64,000 nt of DNA from Sulfurimonas sp. (lineage in GTDB: Bacteria > Campylobacterota > Campylobacteria > Campylobacterales > Sulfurimonadaceae), in contig JAUZRZ010000025.1 of NCBI GenBank assembly GCA_030949945.1, forward strand, positions 164,587 through 228,586, given 5' to 3'. The translations under genes and the position numbers were made by a program. Positions 49,849-61,064 of the stretch are shown here, in pieces. The number at the start of each line of letters is the position of its first letter. The first letter of the stretch is position 1. The notes below the pieces were generated by a model that worked only from the letters and a program-made list of their open reading frames with translations, was not told where the DNA came from and made no database searches.

Positions 49849-49952
49849 GATATGACTCCTTTGTTAAGATTTTGTATTATACTCTAATTAAGCTTGACTA
49901 GAACAACTGATAGAAAGTTTTATCATAAATATGTTACACTTTAACAAATAAT

Positions 49953-52443
49953 ATGAAAGAGAAAAACATGTCAAGTATAGTATCTTTACTCAACAAACTC
50001 CCCATCAATATAGTAATTTATAGATATGTAAACAATGATTTTATATTTATTGATTTAAATAAGATGGCTGAAAAAACTGAAAAACTCACTAAAAGTGACA
50101 TTATTGGAAAGCCTTTAACAAAAATATTTCCTAAGGTAAAGGAGTTTGGACTTTTTGAACTACTTGTAAAAGTTCATGATACTGGAGTTGAAGAGGAACT
50201 AGATATTAGTTTTTATGAAGATGAGCGAGTGAATAGTTGGAGACATAATACTGTTAATCGACTTGAAAATGGTGATATACTTGTTGCCTACACAGATATG
50301 AGAAGGCAAAAAGATGTAAAGCAAAACATTAGTGAAAGTAAAGAGTATCAAACATGCACTACTTAGCTGGGCACAAGTTAACTACAATAGACTCGATGAG
50401 GCATTAAGACAAGCTACTAAGTTATCAGCAGAGACATTAAAAGTAGATCGTTCTAGTGTATGGTTATTTAAGGATGATAACACTAAACTCGAATGTATTA
50501 GTATCTACTCTAGTAAAGAAAAAACCTACCCTAAAGGTGAAATACTAGAAATAGCTAAATACCCATCATATTTTAAATCTCTTGCTAAAGGTCTTCCCTT
50601 GGTTGTTCATGATACCCTGACTGATAAAGTTGCCTTAGAGTTTATGGATGATTATATAAAACCATTGAATATACACTCATTTTTAGATTATCCTATTATC
50701 TATGAGGGAAAGCTAGTTGGTTTAGTCTCTAATGAAAAAACAGAGACTAGGCGGGAGTGGACACAAGAAGACATCTCATTTTCGAGTGCAATTGCTAATA
50801 ATGTCGCCTTGGCTTTAGAGATAGAGAAAAAAAATATTGCCCAAAATAGACTCCACTCTTTAGGTCTCATAGTCGATCAAAGCATAAATGAAATCTATAT
50901 CTTTGATGCCAAAAGTTTATATTTTACCTACATGAACAATACTGCCCAAAAAAATATTGGCTATACATTTGAAGAGATTAAGGAGATTAGCCCTGTCGAT
51001 ATTAAACCTCAGTACAATAAAATCACATTTAAGAACTTTTTAAAACCTTTAATGGAAGATAAAAAAGAGTTTCTAATCATAGAGACTCTTCACCAGAGAA
51101 AAGATTTCACTACCTATCCAGTTGAGATACGACTCCAAAAAATGTATTTGGATGGTAAATACCAATTTGTTGCTATAGCACAAGATATTACGCAGAGAAA
51201 AGTAGCACTCCAACATTTAGAAGAGAGTGAAGAGAAGTTTAGAAATATTTCTAAAAATTCTTTACTAGGTATATTTATCTATCAAGAAAAATATGTTTAT
51301 GTGAATGATGCCTTTGTAAATATGCTTGGATATTCCACTTCGGAGATATATAATTTAAAGCCATACGACATTATTGAAGAAACACTTCAAGAAGATATGA
51401 AAGAAATTGCCAAACGACGACTTAATGGAGAAGAGTTTCCAAAGTCCTATAGCGATATAAAAGTTTTAACAAAAAGTGGAAACATAAAAATTATGAGAGT
51501 TGCAACACAAACCATCAAGTACAAAGGTGGGTATGCTGGAATGGGTAGTTTCATTGATATAACTGATATTAAAAAGACAAAAAAAGAGTTAAAACTACTT
51601 GCACAAGCAATTGGGCAGATGGATGAGTTCGTGAAAATAACGGATAAAAATGGCACTATTACTTATGTAAATGAAGCATTAGTGGCACATTCTGGTTACA
51701 GAGCTATCGAGCTTATTGGGAATAATGTAAGTATCTTTAAATCAGGAAAACATGACAAAAAATTTTATGAAAACTTATGGGGAACAATTAAATCAGGAAA
51801 AGTATTTAGAAGTGTGATTACTAACAAGAAAAAGAATGGTTCGCTCTACTATGAAGAGACAACTATTACTCCTATAGTAAATAGCAAAGGAGATATAACA
51901 AACTTTGTTTCTACAAGTCAAGATACTACACAACGCATTAAGATGGAAGAGAAGATGAAGAAGCTAGCAACAAGGGATAGCCTCACTGGTATCTATAACA
52001 GATATAAAACAAACGAAGAGATAGACTCTGAGATAAGAAGAATGAAACGCCACCCTGCCTCTTTTGCCCTTCTTATGCTAGATATTGATCATTTTAAGTT
52101 AGTCAATGATACTTATGGGCATGATGCTGGGGATTATGTTTTAAAAGAACTTTGTAAGGTTGTTTTGAACAACATTCGAGAGAGTGATAAATTTGGAAGA
52201 TGGGGTGGAGAAGAGTTTATGTTAGTTCTACCTCAAACAAATAAAGAAGAGTCAATAATAATAGCACAAAAGTTAAGACAGGCTATAGAATCTCATACAT
52301 TTAAAGGTGTCTCCAAAATAACTACCAGTGTAGGAGTAACTACCTTTAATACAGGTGATACGAAAGAAAAACTACTCAAACGTGTTGATGATGCACTCTA
52401 CAAGGCCAAAGAAGATGGACGAAATAGAGTACAGTTTTATTGA
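49953..52443 (+). CDS. PAS-GAF-PAS diguanylate cyclase (frameshifted)
   Basis: A soluble multidomain cyclase that makes cyclic di-GMP. Order: N-terminal PAS (from ATG 49953 or the ATG at 49968), GAF domain (LSAETLKVDRSSVWLFKDDN), three further PAS domains (around 51000, 51300 and 51700, ending with AIAQDITQRK, GSFIDITDIK and VSTSQDTTQR), and GGDEF. The signature is intact (GRWGGEEFML), with the RESD product-inhibition site five residues before it and DSLTGIYNRYKTNEEID at the start of the domain. A frame change near 50345 joins the first PAS to the rest. Total about 828 residues. Ligands of the sensor domains are unknown. Confidence 0.88.
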
Positions 52444-52475
52444 TATAATAAAATCTTAAAATAAAGGATAAAATT

Positions 52476-53692
52476 ATGTCAAATAAGATTGCTATTATCG
52501 GTGCTGGTCCTGCGGGTTTGATGGCGGCAGAGATTTTATCTGAGGCTGGATATTTTCCCATAGTATTTGATGCGATGCCCTCTGCTGGGCGAAAGTTTTT
52601 ACGAGCAGGACGAGGTGGTTTAAACCTTACACATGCAGAGGAGTTTACTCTTTTTGCAAGCCGTTACTTTGAAGCCCAATCTTTTTTACAGCCTGCACTA
52701 GATATTTTTAGCCCTGATGATATGCAGTTATGGGCAAAAAATCTTGGATTTGAGACCTTTGTTGGCTCTTCTGGTAAAGTCTATCCACTTGATAAAAAAG
52801 CAGGACCCCTACTGCGAACTTGGCTACGAAAACTTAAAAACAGTGGTACTGAGTTTAAGATGAAACATAAGTGGCTTGGTTTTTCAAATGATATTTGGCA
52901 GTTTGAGACACCTGATGGGCTTTGTGAATACTCTTTTGACAGAGTGATTTTAGCGCTAGGAGGTGCTTCTTGGCCACAACTAGGTTCTACTGGTACTTGG
53001 GTAAAAGATACTAAAAGAGAAAGGAGTTAAAATAACTCCTCTCAAACCTGCAAATATGGGTTTTGATGTAAAATATTCAAATGTATTTAAAGAGAAATTT
53101 TCGGGTACTCCACTTAAAAATGTAGAACTTAGTTTTAGAGATATAAAAGGTGAACTTCACACTAAACTTGGAGAACTTTTAGTAAGTGAGTATGGGGTTG
53201 AGGGAAGTTTAATCTACACTCACTCAAAATTCCTCAGAGAACAACTCGACCGACACTCTCCATTTACAGTATATTTAGACCTATTCGCACATCGTAGCCA
53301 AAGTAAACTAGAGCAACAACTAAGTGCAAATAGAGGGAAACAGAGTTTAAGTGCTTTTTGGAAGCGCATAGGAATTAGTGGTGTTAAGGCTTCTCTTCTT
53401 AGAGAAGTTTTAGATAAGGAGTTATTAACTCAAGCAGATTTAGTAGCTAGGACACTGAAACATTTTCCCTTAAAACTAGAAGCTTATCAAGGTATAGAAG
53501 GAGGCGATTAGTACGGCTGGAGGTTTAGCTTTGGAGAACTTAGACAAAAACCTAATGCTAAAAGAGTTTCCTAATGTGTTTTGTGTTGGAGAGATGCTAG
53601 ACTGGGAAGCTCCTACAGGAGGCTACCTTTTAACAGGTGTTATGGGGCAAGGCAAACAAGCAGCCCTTGGAGTTATAAAATCTCTTCAATAG
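52476..53692 (+). CDS. HI0933/TIGR03862-type FAD flavoprotein (frameshifted)
   Basis: The FAD-binding start KIAIIGAGPAGLMAAEILSE and the RKFLRAGRGGLNLTHAEEF motif mark the HI0933-like (YhiN/TIGR03862) flavoprotein family, whose substrate is unclear. The middle gives DRVILALGGASWPQLGSTG and VFKEKFSGTPLKNVELSF, and the end GGLALENLDKNLMLKEFPNV with GEMLDWEAPTGGYLLTG. Frames change near 53015 and 53505. Corrected length is about 405 residues. It converges with the ABC-F gene and overlaps it by about 20 bases. Confidence 0.82.
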
Positions 53693-55169
53693 TATAACAC
53701 TCTTTCTCACTCTTCTCAAACACCCAGCGTTTAGTGCTAAGGTTTTGTAAAAAGGCCTTATCGTGAGTGATGAAAACCAATGCTCCTCCATACTCCGCCA
53801 ATGCACTCTCCAAAGACTCAATAGAGTCCAAATCCATATGGTTTGTAGGCTCATCTAAGATAATAAGGGAGGGTTGTTTTAAAAGTCCTTGAGCTATGAG
53901 TAACTTTCTTACCTCCCCTGGACTAGGAACTGTGCTTGATAGTAAGGCTTTAGCATCTGAACCGAGTCTCTGAATAAGTGTAAAGAGTTCACCCTTCTCT
54001 TTACTGTTAAGTTCACTGATGTTTTTAAAAAGTTGTGCTGCCTCTGAGTCGGTAATTTCTTGAGGTATATATAAATACTCATGCTCAAAGTTTGTTTTTT
54101 TTATAAAGTAGTTGATAAAACTACTCTTTCCCACACCATTTTCTCCACTAATTCCTACTTTTTCACCTACATCTATTGAGAGTCTGGGAAACCTAAGTAT
54201 TGTAGTCTCAAAAAGTGAAATAGTAGAGGACTCAAGGGCTATAGGAAAATGATGTTTAGCTATTATTCCCTCAAAACTGATACCTGTTTCGTACTCTTTA
54301 GTGACTTTACCCATTTTTTCAGATAGTTGTCGCTGTTTAGTTTGAGTTCGCTGGAGGTTCTTTCCATCATTTTTATCTTTACCTGTTAATATAGCTCCAT
54401 TAATCTTCTCTTTTAGCGAACTATCAAATTTTCCCACATTTTTTTTTGAAAACCTTTTTTTGCTCAGTGCCACCTGCTCTCTTTGGGACTCAATTAGCCT
54501 TCCTAGTTTTTTCATCTCATGTTCTTGTTCATTTACTTGCTTTTTCTCATGTGAAACTCTCTGCTCATAAGCCTCTGTTGCCAAAGAAAATTTTGTTCTA
54601 TACTTGAAAAGTTCACCTGATTTTATCATGATGGTCTGCTCTGAGAGTTCGTCAAGTAGGACTCTATCATGACTCACCAAAATACCGATACCTTTATAAC
54701 TTTTAAGGGCTTGGCTTACAATACTCTGGGATTGTGCATCAAGATGATTTGTCGGCTCATCTACCATAAGTACATCACTGTTACTTGCGAGTGCAACTGC
54801 CAACTGCAGACGTTTACGCTCCCCATGACTTAAGACATCCCATGCGCCTAACCAAGAGTCTTGAACCTTTAATAGGTCTCGTATTTTAAAGGCTTCTTTA
54901 GTATATGTGTACATAAACTCTTCAAGTTCAGGAGGCTCAAACTCTGTACTCTGCGAGCAATAAACAACAAGCTCATTACCTGTAATCATACCTTTTTCAC
55001 TTAAAAGTTCTTTTGAAATCAACTTCAAAAGTGTACTTTTACCTGAACCATTCACACCAGTCACAGCACTCCACCCCTCTTCTATGTCACAATTTATATC
55101 CTTAAAAATGGGCTCTACAGCACTAGCATACTTATACGATAAGTCTCTTATTTTTATACTTTTTATAAC
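53673..55169 (-). CDS. ABC-F family ATPase, start uncertain
   Basis: Two ABC ATPase domains on one chain, without membrane part: VTGVNGSGKSTLLKLISKEL with LSHGERKRLQLAVALASNSD and MVDEPTNHLDAQSQ, then GISGENGVGKSSF with VPSPGEVRKLLIAQGLLKQP and ILDEPTNHMDLDS. ABC-F proteins act on ribosomes. The first GTG, at 55064, would cut off the first strands; the frame is open upstream as IKSIKIRDLSYKYASAVEP, so the start is near 55169, six bases after AAAAAGGA, but with GTT where ATG is expected. A frame error there is likely. About 498 residues. Confidence 0.87.
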   Translation of the reverse strand, partial: VIKSIKIRDLSYKYASAVEPIFKDINCDIEEGWSAVTGVNGSGKSTLLKLISKELLSEKGMITGNELVVYCSQSTEFEPPELEEFMYTYTKEAFKIRDLLKVQDSWLGAWDVLSHGERKRLQLAVALASNSDVLMVDEPTNHLDAQSQSIVSQALKSYKGIGILVSHDRVLLDELSEQTIMIKSGELFKYRTKFSLATEAYEQRVSHEKKQVNEQEHEMKKLGRLIESQREQVALSKKRFSKKNVGKFDSSLKEKINGAILTGKDKNDGKNLQRTQTKQRQLSEKMGKVTKEYETGISFEGIIAKHHFPIALESSTISLFETTILRFPRLSIDVGEKVGISGENGVGKSSFINYFIKKTNFEHEYLYIPQEITDSEAAQLFKNISELNSKEKGELFTLIQRLGSDAKALLSSTVPSPGEVRKLLIAQGLLKQPSLIILDEPTNHMDLDSIESLESALAEYGGALVFITHDKAFLQNLSTKRWVFEKSEKECYTIEEIL

Positions 55170-55274
55170 GAGCCATCCTTTTTAGGTATTATATCGCTAA
55201 AATATACTTTATAAGAAAAATTTCTAAAAGATTTGATACAATTCCACCAATGAAATCATCAAGGATAATTATAA

Positions 55275-56520
55275 ATGACAAAAATTAAAAACCGATGGCT
55301 CATGGTACTCGGTGCTATGGCTATACATATGTCTATAGGTTCTGTATATGCATGGAGTGTGTATGTAAACCCTATACAATCTGCTATGAATTGGACACTA
55401 ACTGATGTTACTATTACATTTTCAATAGCAATCTTTTTTCTAGGTCTCTCAGCCGCACTTATGGGGAAGTTTGTTGAGAGAAAAGGACCTAGAGTTGCAG
55501 CAACACTTGCCGCTGTTTTGTTTGGATTAGGGACTATAGGTTCAGGGCTAGCTATTGATATTGAGTCAAAACTACTGCTCTATCTTACTTATGGAGTTTT
55601 AGGGGGAACAGGGCTTGGCATAGGTTATCTCTCGCCTGTTTCTATGCTTGTAAAATGGTTTCCAGATCGCCGAGGGATGGCAACAGGACTCGCTATTATG
55701 GGCTTTGGTTTTGCAAGTGCTATTTCCGGTCCAGCCATTAAAGTGCTTATTGATTTAGAGGGTATTCCTGCTACATTTTACATCTTAGGTTCTATCTATT
55801 TTCTTATTATGTTTAGTGCGGCACAGTACCTCTCAAATCCACCAGAGGGCTATATGCCAGAGGGATTAAGTGATGCAATTCGTGCGGGTAAAAAGAAGAT
55901 AAAAGATGACTTAGTAAATATCACACGAGATGAAGCTATTAAAACAGGTCGTTTTTATGGACTTATGGATTATGCTTTTTATCAATGTTACTTGTGGAAT
56001 TGCTATTATCTCTGTAGCCTCTCCTCTTATGCAAGAAGTTATTGGTATCTCTGCATTAGCCGCTGCTTCAGCAGTTGGACTTATGGGAATTTTCAATGGT
56101 GCAGGTAGAATTATCTGGGCAAGTATTTCTGATTATCTTACTCGACCTATTGTTTTTGTGCTTTTCTTTGTTACACAGATTATCGCTTTTTATTTTCTTA
56201 CAACAGTTACAAGCATACTTATTTTTCAAGTACTTATTTATTATATTATGATGTGTTATGGTGGAGCTTTTGCTTCTATTCCTGCATATATAGGTGATAT
56301 TTTTGGTACTAAAGAGTTAGGTGCTATTCACGGGTACATCTTAACAGCATGGGCATTAGCGGGGCTTGCTGGTCCTATTATCATCGCTTATGTCAAAGAT
56401 ACGACTGGTAGCTATACAGATACACTTTATGTTTTTGTTGCTCTTTTCTTTGTCGCACTCATCACTTCTATCTGGATGCTTTCAAACATCCAGAAGATTA
56501 AAACTCTTCATCTTAACTGA
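55275..56520 (+). CDS. OFA-type MFS transporter (frameshifted)
   Basis: A 12-helix major facilitator carrier of the oxalate/formate antiporter type. It starts RWLMVLGAMAIHMSIGSVYA with WSVYVNPIQSAMNW, has LGGTGLGIGYLSPVSMLVKW with FPDRRGMATGLAIMGFG, and after a frame change near 55965 continues FINVTCGIAIISVASPLMQE and GAFASIPAYIGDIFGTKELG. The substrate is probably a small carboxylate; oxalate itself is not shown. Corrected length is about 414 residues. It overlaps the end of cysK by eight bases. Confidence 0.82.
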
Positions 56521-57485
56521 TGTTACTGACTATAAGAGTAAAACCCTTATAGTCAGGTGTACAGCTTGTAATGAGAGTAGTACTTAAGTAACGCTCACCT
56601 GTGTCACAAAGGATGGTAACTATTATCTTACCTCTGTTCTCAGGTCTTTGAGCTATCTGTTTTGCTACAAATACATTTGCACCAGAGGAAATTCCGACAA
56701 GTAGACCCTCTGTGCTTGCTAACTCTTTAGCCGTTGCAAAAGCATCTGCTTCATCTATTTTTATTATCTCATCTATTACTGTAGTATTTAAAACGCCAGG
56801 AATCATTCCTGCCCCAATACCTTGTATCTTATGTGGACCTGCTTTTTCTCCAGATATGACAGCAGAACCTGAAGGCTCAACTGCGATTATTTGAATGTTT
56901 GGATTATGCTCTTTTAGAACTTCTCCTATACCTGTTAGTGAACCACCTGTTCCCACTGCTGAAATTAAAATATCTATTTTACCATCAGTATCTTTTAAAA
57001 TTTCTAATGCAGTAGTTTTTCGATGTACCTCAGGGTTTGCAGGGATTATTAAACTGTTGAGGCATAAAACTTTGGGGCATCTGGGCATCTAACTCAGCCG
57101 CTTTATCGATAGCCCCTTTCATACCCAAAGCAGCAGGTGTAAGAACTATCTCTGCACCTAAAGCTTTGAGAAGTTGTCTTCTCTCCAAACTCATAGACTC
57201 AGGCATAGTCAGTGTAAGTTTTAAGCCCTTTGCTGCACATACCATTGCTAAACCTATCCCTGTATTTCCACTTGTTGGTTCTATTATCATCGTTTCTATG
57301 TCGATGAGTTTATCTTTTAGTGCTGCATCTATCATAGCTAAAGCGATTCTATCCTTAACAGAACTAGACGGGTTCATAAACTCACACTTACCCAAAATAG
57401 TACTCTGTGTTTCATCTGAAAATTTATTTATTCTCACTAATGGAGTATTTCCGATTAAATCAGTTACATCATTTGCAATATTCAT
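56513..57485 (-). CDS. cysK: Cysteine synthase (frameshifted)
   Basis: O-acetylserine sulfhydrylase makes cysteine from O-acetylserine and sulfide. The PLP lysine is in NPSSSVKDRIALAM, followed by TSGNTGIGLAMVCAAKG, the phosphate-binding GTGGSLTGIGEVL and EGLLVGISSGANVFVAKQIA. A shift near 57050, in AACCCTGCAAACCC, joins the two halves. Corrected length is about 324 residues. Its promoter faces ycaO, with a 13-bp palindrome in between. In a sulfur-using cell it ties sulfide to amino acid synthesis. Confidence 0.92.
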
Positions 57486-57513
57486 TTTCTTATCCTTTTT
57501 TTTATTTAATCAT

Positions 57514-57526
57514 AATCTAATAGATT
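57514..57526. promoter_or_regulatory. Palindrome between cysK and ycaO
   Basis: AATCTAATAGATT is a 13-bp palindrome (AATCT-AAT-AGATT) in the 167-bp gap between the divergent cysK and ycaO genes. It may be an operator or chance. Confidence 0.3.
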
Positions 57527-57652
57527 TTAAGTTTAATGTCAAGTAAACATAGCGATTAACTATAGTATTAATGAATTAAGTAAATTGTTGATATACTTCC
57601 TTAAAAAGAATTTGATGGCATCAGGTCAGTACAAAATAAGGACACCAAAAAT

Positions 57653-59230
57653 ATGAACCTCTTATCAAAAGATGCTAGCTTAGAAGAGTCACTTTCTCGT
57701 ATGAAAGCGACACTAGAAGATGTAGGCTGTGAGACTAAGTTTTCACAAGAAAAGCACCCTCTCTCAAACTGTTTTTCTGTAAACCTTGCTTCAGTTGAAG
57801 CACCTAGACATATCTACTCAAACGGTAAGGGAATTATATCTGATGCTTCTATTGCTAGTGCCTTAGGTGAGTACATCGAAAGACTACAGACAAATAATTT
57901 TTTTATAGATTTTCATTTGCCAAACAGAAAATACTATCCCGATGAAGTCGCATTTGAGTTTGAGGAGGAGTACTTAAACACAGAGCTTCAAGCTATTTAT
58001 AACCCTGACTCAAGACTAGATGATGAAGATTTTGTTGATTTTAATAGTGACTATGAAGATAAAATAGTCGCCCTCCCCTTCATTAAACGCAGTGATGGTA
58101 AAAAAACATATATTCCTCTGAATATTTTAAGTAATCTCTATGTTAGTAATGGTTTAGCTACAGGAAACACTCCACAAGAGGCACAGGTTCAAGCTCTTAG
58201 TGAAATATTTGAACGCTTCGCAAAAATACAAATCATAAAAAATGGCTATTCATTGCCAAAGTTTCCTGATGGTGTTATTAAGTCATTTCCTAGAGTCTAT
58301 AAAGATGTTCAAGAGTTACGGGACTTAGGCTATATTGTCGAAGTTTTAGATGCTTCTTTGGGCGGAGTTTTTCCAGTGACTGCTATCTCTTTTATTAACC
58401 CAAAAACTTCTACACTTTTTGTCTCTTTTGGCGCACATCCTATACTTGAAGTCTCACTAGAGAGAACGATGACAGAGCTTATGCAGGGACGCTCACTTGA
58501 AAACTTAGATAGTTTTGAAGTGCCTACTTTTGATATGAGTTTAGTCTCTGACTCTTTTAACCTCGAAGCACATTTTATAGACTCAAATGGCAAGCTTGGA
58601 TTTAGCTTTTTAAGTGCAAAAAAGAGTTTTGAGTATGCCCCTTGGGTTTATGATGGAGACTCCACACAACAAGAACATACCTATCTCATAGGTATTTTAG
58701 AGAGTATGGGAAAAGAGTCTTATCTTAGAGAGTACAACTATCTCGGCTTTTACTCTTGCCAAATGATAGTTCCTACTATCTCTGAAGTCTATCCAATAGA
58801 TGACTTAATGTATAACAATAAAAACAACGGTAAACGCATCCGTGATATGGTTTTAAACTTTAAAGAGTATAGCCCTGATGAGATTATGCTAGAGATAGAA
58901 CAACTTGAAGAAAACTTAAATATGGAAAAATATATCGGTGTTATCTTCAATGAAAACTTCTCTATGAGAGAGTTCAAGGCACAGGTTTTATTTTCAATGG
59001 GAGAGGTTGAAGAGGCTCTTGAGCTTTTAGAATTTGGTCACTACAGACTAGGTCTTATCATAGTAGAACTTGTCAAAATGGAAGAGTCAGAACTTGATTT
59101 TAGTGACTATGAAGAGGCTCTTTATAATATTTACGGACAAGAAAACATCCAAAAAGCACTTCGTGTTTTAGATGGGGATGAGTTACTTATAGATATATCT
59201 CTTCATAAAGACTACTCTAAATATGCTTGA
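57653..59230 (+). CDS. ycaO: YcaO-domain protein
   Basis: A 525-residue YcaO protein of the E. coli type, known to help RimO in beta-methylthiolation of ribosomal protein S12; YcaO enzymes in general use ATP to activate peptide amide bonds. The core shows SNGKGIISDASIASALGEYI, TGNTPQEAQVQALSEIFERF, LDASLGGVFPVTAISFI and a tail with REYNYLGFYSCQMIVPTISE. The family's PxPxP C-terminus is absent; the end is an acidic helical domain. No precursor peptide or RimO gene lies beside it. An rRNA methyltransferase-like gene follows at 34 bp. Confidence 0.85.
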   Translation: MNLLSKDASLEESLSRMKATLEDVGCETKFSQEKHPLSNCFSVNLASVEAPRHIYSNGKGIISDASIASALGEYIERLQTNNFFIDFHLPNRKYYPDEVAFEFEEEYLNTELQAIYNPDSRLDDEDFVDFNSDYEDKIVALPFIKRSDGKKTYIPLNILSNLYVSNGLATGNTPQEAQVQALSEIFERFAKIQIIKNGYSLPKFPDGVIKSFPRVYKDVQELRDLGYIVEVLDASLGGVFPVTAISFINPKTSTLFVSFGAHPILEVSLERTMTELMQGRSLENLDSFEVPTFDMSLVSDSFNLEAHFIDSNGKLGFSFLSAKKSFEYAPWVYDGDSTQQEHTYLIGILESMGKESYLREYNYLGFYSCQMIVPTISEVYPIDDLMYNNKNNGKRIRDMVLNFKEYSPDEIMLEIEQLEENLNMEKYIGVIFNENFSMREFKAQVLFSMGEVEEALELLEFGHYRLGLIIVELVKMEESELDFSDYEEALYNIYGQENIQKALRVLDGDELLIDISLHKDYSKYA

Positions 59231-59263
59231 GATGTATGATAGACTAGAGATAAAAAAGAACAA

Positions 59264-60462
59264 ATGAAAAAAGAAGTAAATTTACACATTAAACCTGAGT
59301 ATATAGAAAAGTATAAAAATGGCTACCCTCTTCTCTCTAAAGAGTCTATTGCAGACCTAAATTCTCTTCCTCAAGAGGGCACTATCCTAAATCTTGTTGA
59401 TAATAAAAATAGATTTATTGCCAAAGCATATTATGGAATTCAAAATAAAGGTTATGGCTGGGTTTTAAGTGAGAGTAAAGAAGATGAGATAGATGTAGCA
59501 TTTTTTACTAAAAAAATAAAAATGGCACTTGAGTATAGAGCAGAGTTTTTTAAAGATAAAAGTACTACTGCGTTTAGAGTTGTAAACGGAGAAGGTGATG
59601 GTCTCGGTGGTGTAACAATCGACTATTTTGATGGATTTTATATGCTAACTTGGTACTCTCTTGGTATATATGAGTTAAAAGACCTCATCATAGAAGCACT
59701 TAAATCCTCAGTAGAGTACAAAGGGATTTATCAAAAAAAACGTTTTGATGGCAAAGGGAAGTACCTTGATGATAAAAATGATTTTCTTTTTGGAGAGGAG
59801 GCTAATGCCCCTATACTTGTAAAAGAAAATGGTGTTAATTTTGCAGTTTATTTAGATGATGGGGCTATGGTTGGTGTCTTTTTAGATCAAAGGGATGTCA
59901 GAAAAGCCTTGCGAGAGAGGTATGCCAAAGATAAAACAGTTCTTAATACTTTCTCATACACTGGGGCTTTCTCGGTTTTTGCTGCTCTTGGTGGAGCTAA
60001 AGGGACTACAAGTGTAGACTTAGCCAAACGCAGCCTTGCTAAAACGCAGGAGCAGTTTCGTGTAAACGCAGTTGATTTGGCTCAGCAAAATATTATCGTT
60101 GAAGATGTCTTTAATTACTTTAAATATGCAGTGCGTAAAAAACTTCTCTTTGATATGGTTGTAGTTGACCCACCTAGTTTTGCAAGAAGTAAAAAGCATA
60201 CCTTTAGTGCAAGTAAAGATTATGTAAACCTTCTAAAAGAAGTCATACAGATAACTAAAAAAATGGAGTTATCGTAGCTTCTACCAACTCTGCAAATTTT
60301 AGTATGATGAGCTTTGGGGACTTTATAAATAAAGCATTTAAAGAGTTAAAGGGAAAGTATAAGATTTTAGAGAGATATACTCTTCCTAAAGACTTTAGAG
60401 TATCAGAGAAGTTTAAAGAGGGAAATTATCTCAAAGTTGTTTTTATTAGAAAAATTGCTTGA
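59264..60462 (+). CDS. RlmI-like rRNA/tRNA class I SAM methyltransferase (frameshifted)
   Basis: A PUA-type N-terminal part (KNGYPLLSKESIADLN, RFIAKAYYGIQNKGYGWVLS) precedes a SAM-dependent methyltransferase domain with VLNTFSYTGAFSVFAALGGA and the active-site region VVVDPPSFARSKKHTFSAS. This pattern is that of RlmI, which makes m5C1962 in 23S rRNA. The frame breaks near 60270 and rejoins GVIVASTNSANFSMMSFGDF, ending RKIA at 60462. Corrected length is about 398 residues. It is probably cotranscribed with ycaO. The exact base modified is inferred. Confidence 0.85.
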
Positions 60463-60520
60463 TTTTAAGTATAACTCATATACAATGTAGATGAACTACA
60501 AACTCAACGAAGGAGAGATT

Positions 60521-60619
60521 ATGTCAAAAGGTAAAGATTCAAAAAAAGCTGTTAAAAAAGCACCTGCAAAAACTTTAAAAGAAAAACGTAATGATAAAAA
60601 AGCGAAAAAAGAGTCATAA
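60521..60619 (+). CDS. Small lysine-rich protein
   Basis: ATG at 60521 follows AGGAGA and encodes 32 residues, almost half lysine (KGKDSKKAVKKAPAKTLKEK). Short basic proteins of this SKGK-type form are common in bacteria, and the strong ribosome site supports it. A role in nucleic acid binding is only a guess. Confidence 0.6.
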   Translation: MSKGKDSKKAVKKAPAKTLKEKRNDKKAKKES

Positions 60620-60657
60620 GTAGAATTAGGCAGATAAAACTGCCTACTTTCTAGAAC

Positions 60658-60987
60658 TTAAGCACAACCACAACCCGTACCACAACTCTCAGCACCACTC
60701 GTAGCCTCAAGAGTCCAATCATCAGTAGATTCACAACCCACATCACAAGTCACACCAGTACTACATCCTGAAACACTCGTTGCATTCTGAGCAACTCTGA
60801 TTACAAAGGTATTTCCCTCTGCGATTTGTGCCTCAAATGTATGTCTAGAGCAGAACTCATCATTCATAAGTTCTGCTACGATATTTGCATATTGATATGC
60901 TTCTTGCTGCGTTTTAAATGTATTGTTATTTGTGTATTCACTTTTTTTAAAGCAACTACACTCTTCTTCCATTATTACTGTAAACAT
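60658..60987 (-). CDS. Uncharacterised protein with cysteine-rich C-terminus
   Basis: The first 75 residues are ordinary (FTVIMEEECSCFKKSEYTN, TQQEAYQYANIVAELMNDEF). The last 35 carry seven cysteines in CSTGVTCDVGC and SCGTGCGCA, the latter at the very end. Such a tail could bind metal or a cluster or form disulfides. There is no signal peptide, so it should be cytoplasmic. I do not know a family name. Confidence 0.55.
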   Translation of the reverse strand: MFTVIMEEECSCFKKSEYTNNNTFKTQQEAYQYANIVAELMNDEFCSRHTFEAQIAEGNTFVIRVAQNATSVSGCSTGVTCDVGCESTDDWTLEATSGAESCGTGCGCA

Positions 60988-61064
60988 AAAATTTCCTTTT
61001 TTTGTAAATAATTATGCAATTATACTATCACAGTTGTGAAAGTAATGGCTTTAGGAAAAAGTAG

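Noticed and set aside
49953..52443. Two separate genes (short PAS protein plus cyclase)
   Set aside because: The PAS output continues across a one-base shift into the GAF domain, as in other multidomain cyclases; the second frame has no own ribosome site.
53673..55169. Antibiotic-resistance or drug export ABC transporter
   Set aside because: There is no membrane domain; two ATPase domains with the ABC-F linker make it a ribosome-acting ABC-F protein, and the resistance role cannot be read from the sequence.
57653..59230. Biosynthetic cluster for a modified peptide around YcaO
   Set aside because: No precursor peptide, dehydrogenase, protease or exporter gene is next to it, and the protein looks like the S12-type YcaO.
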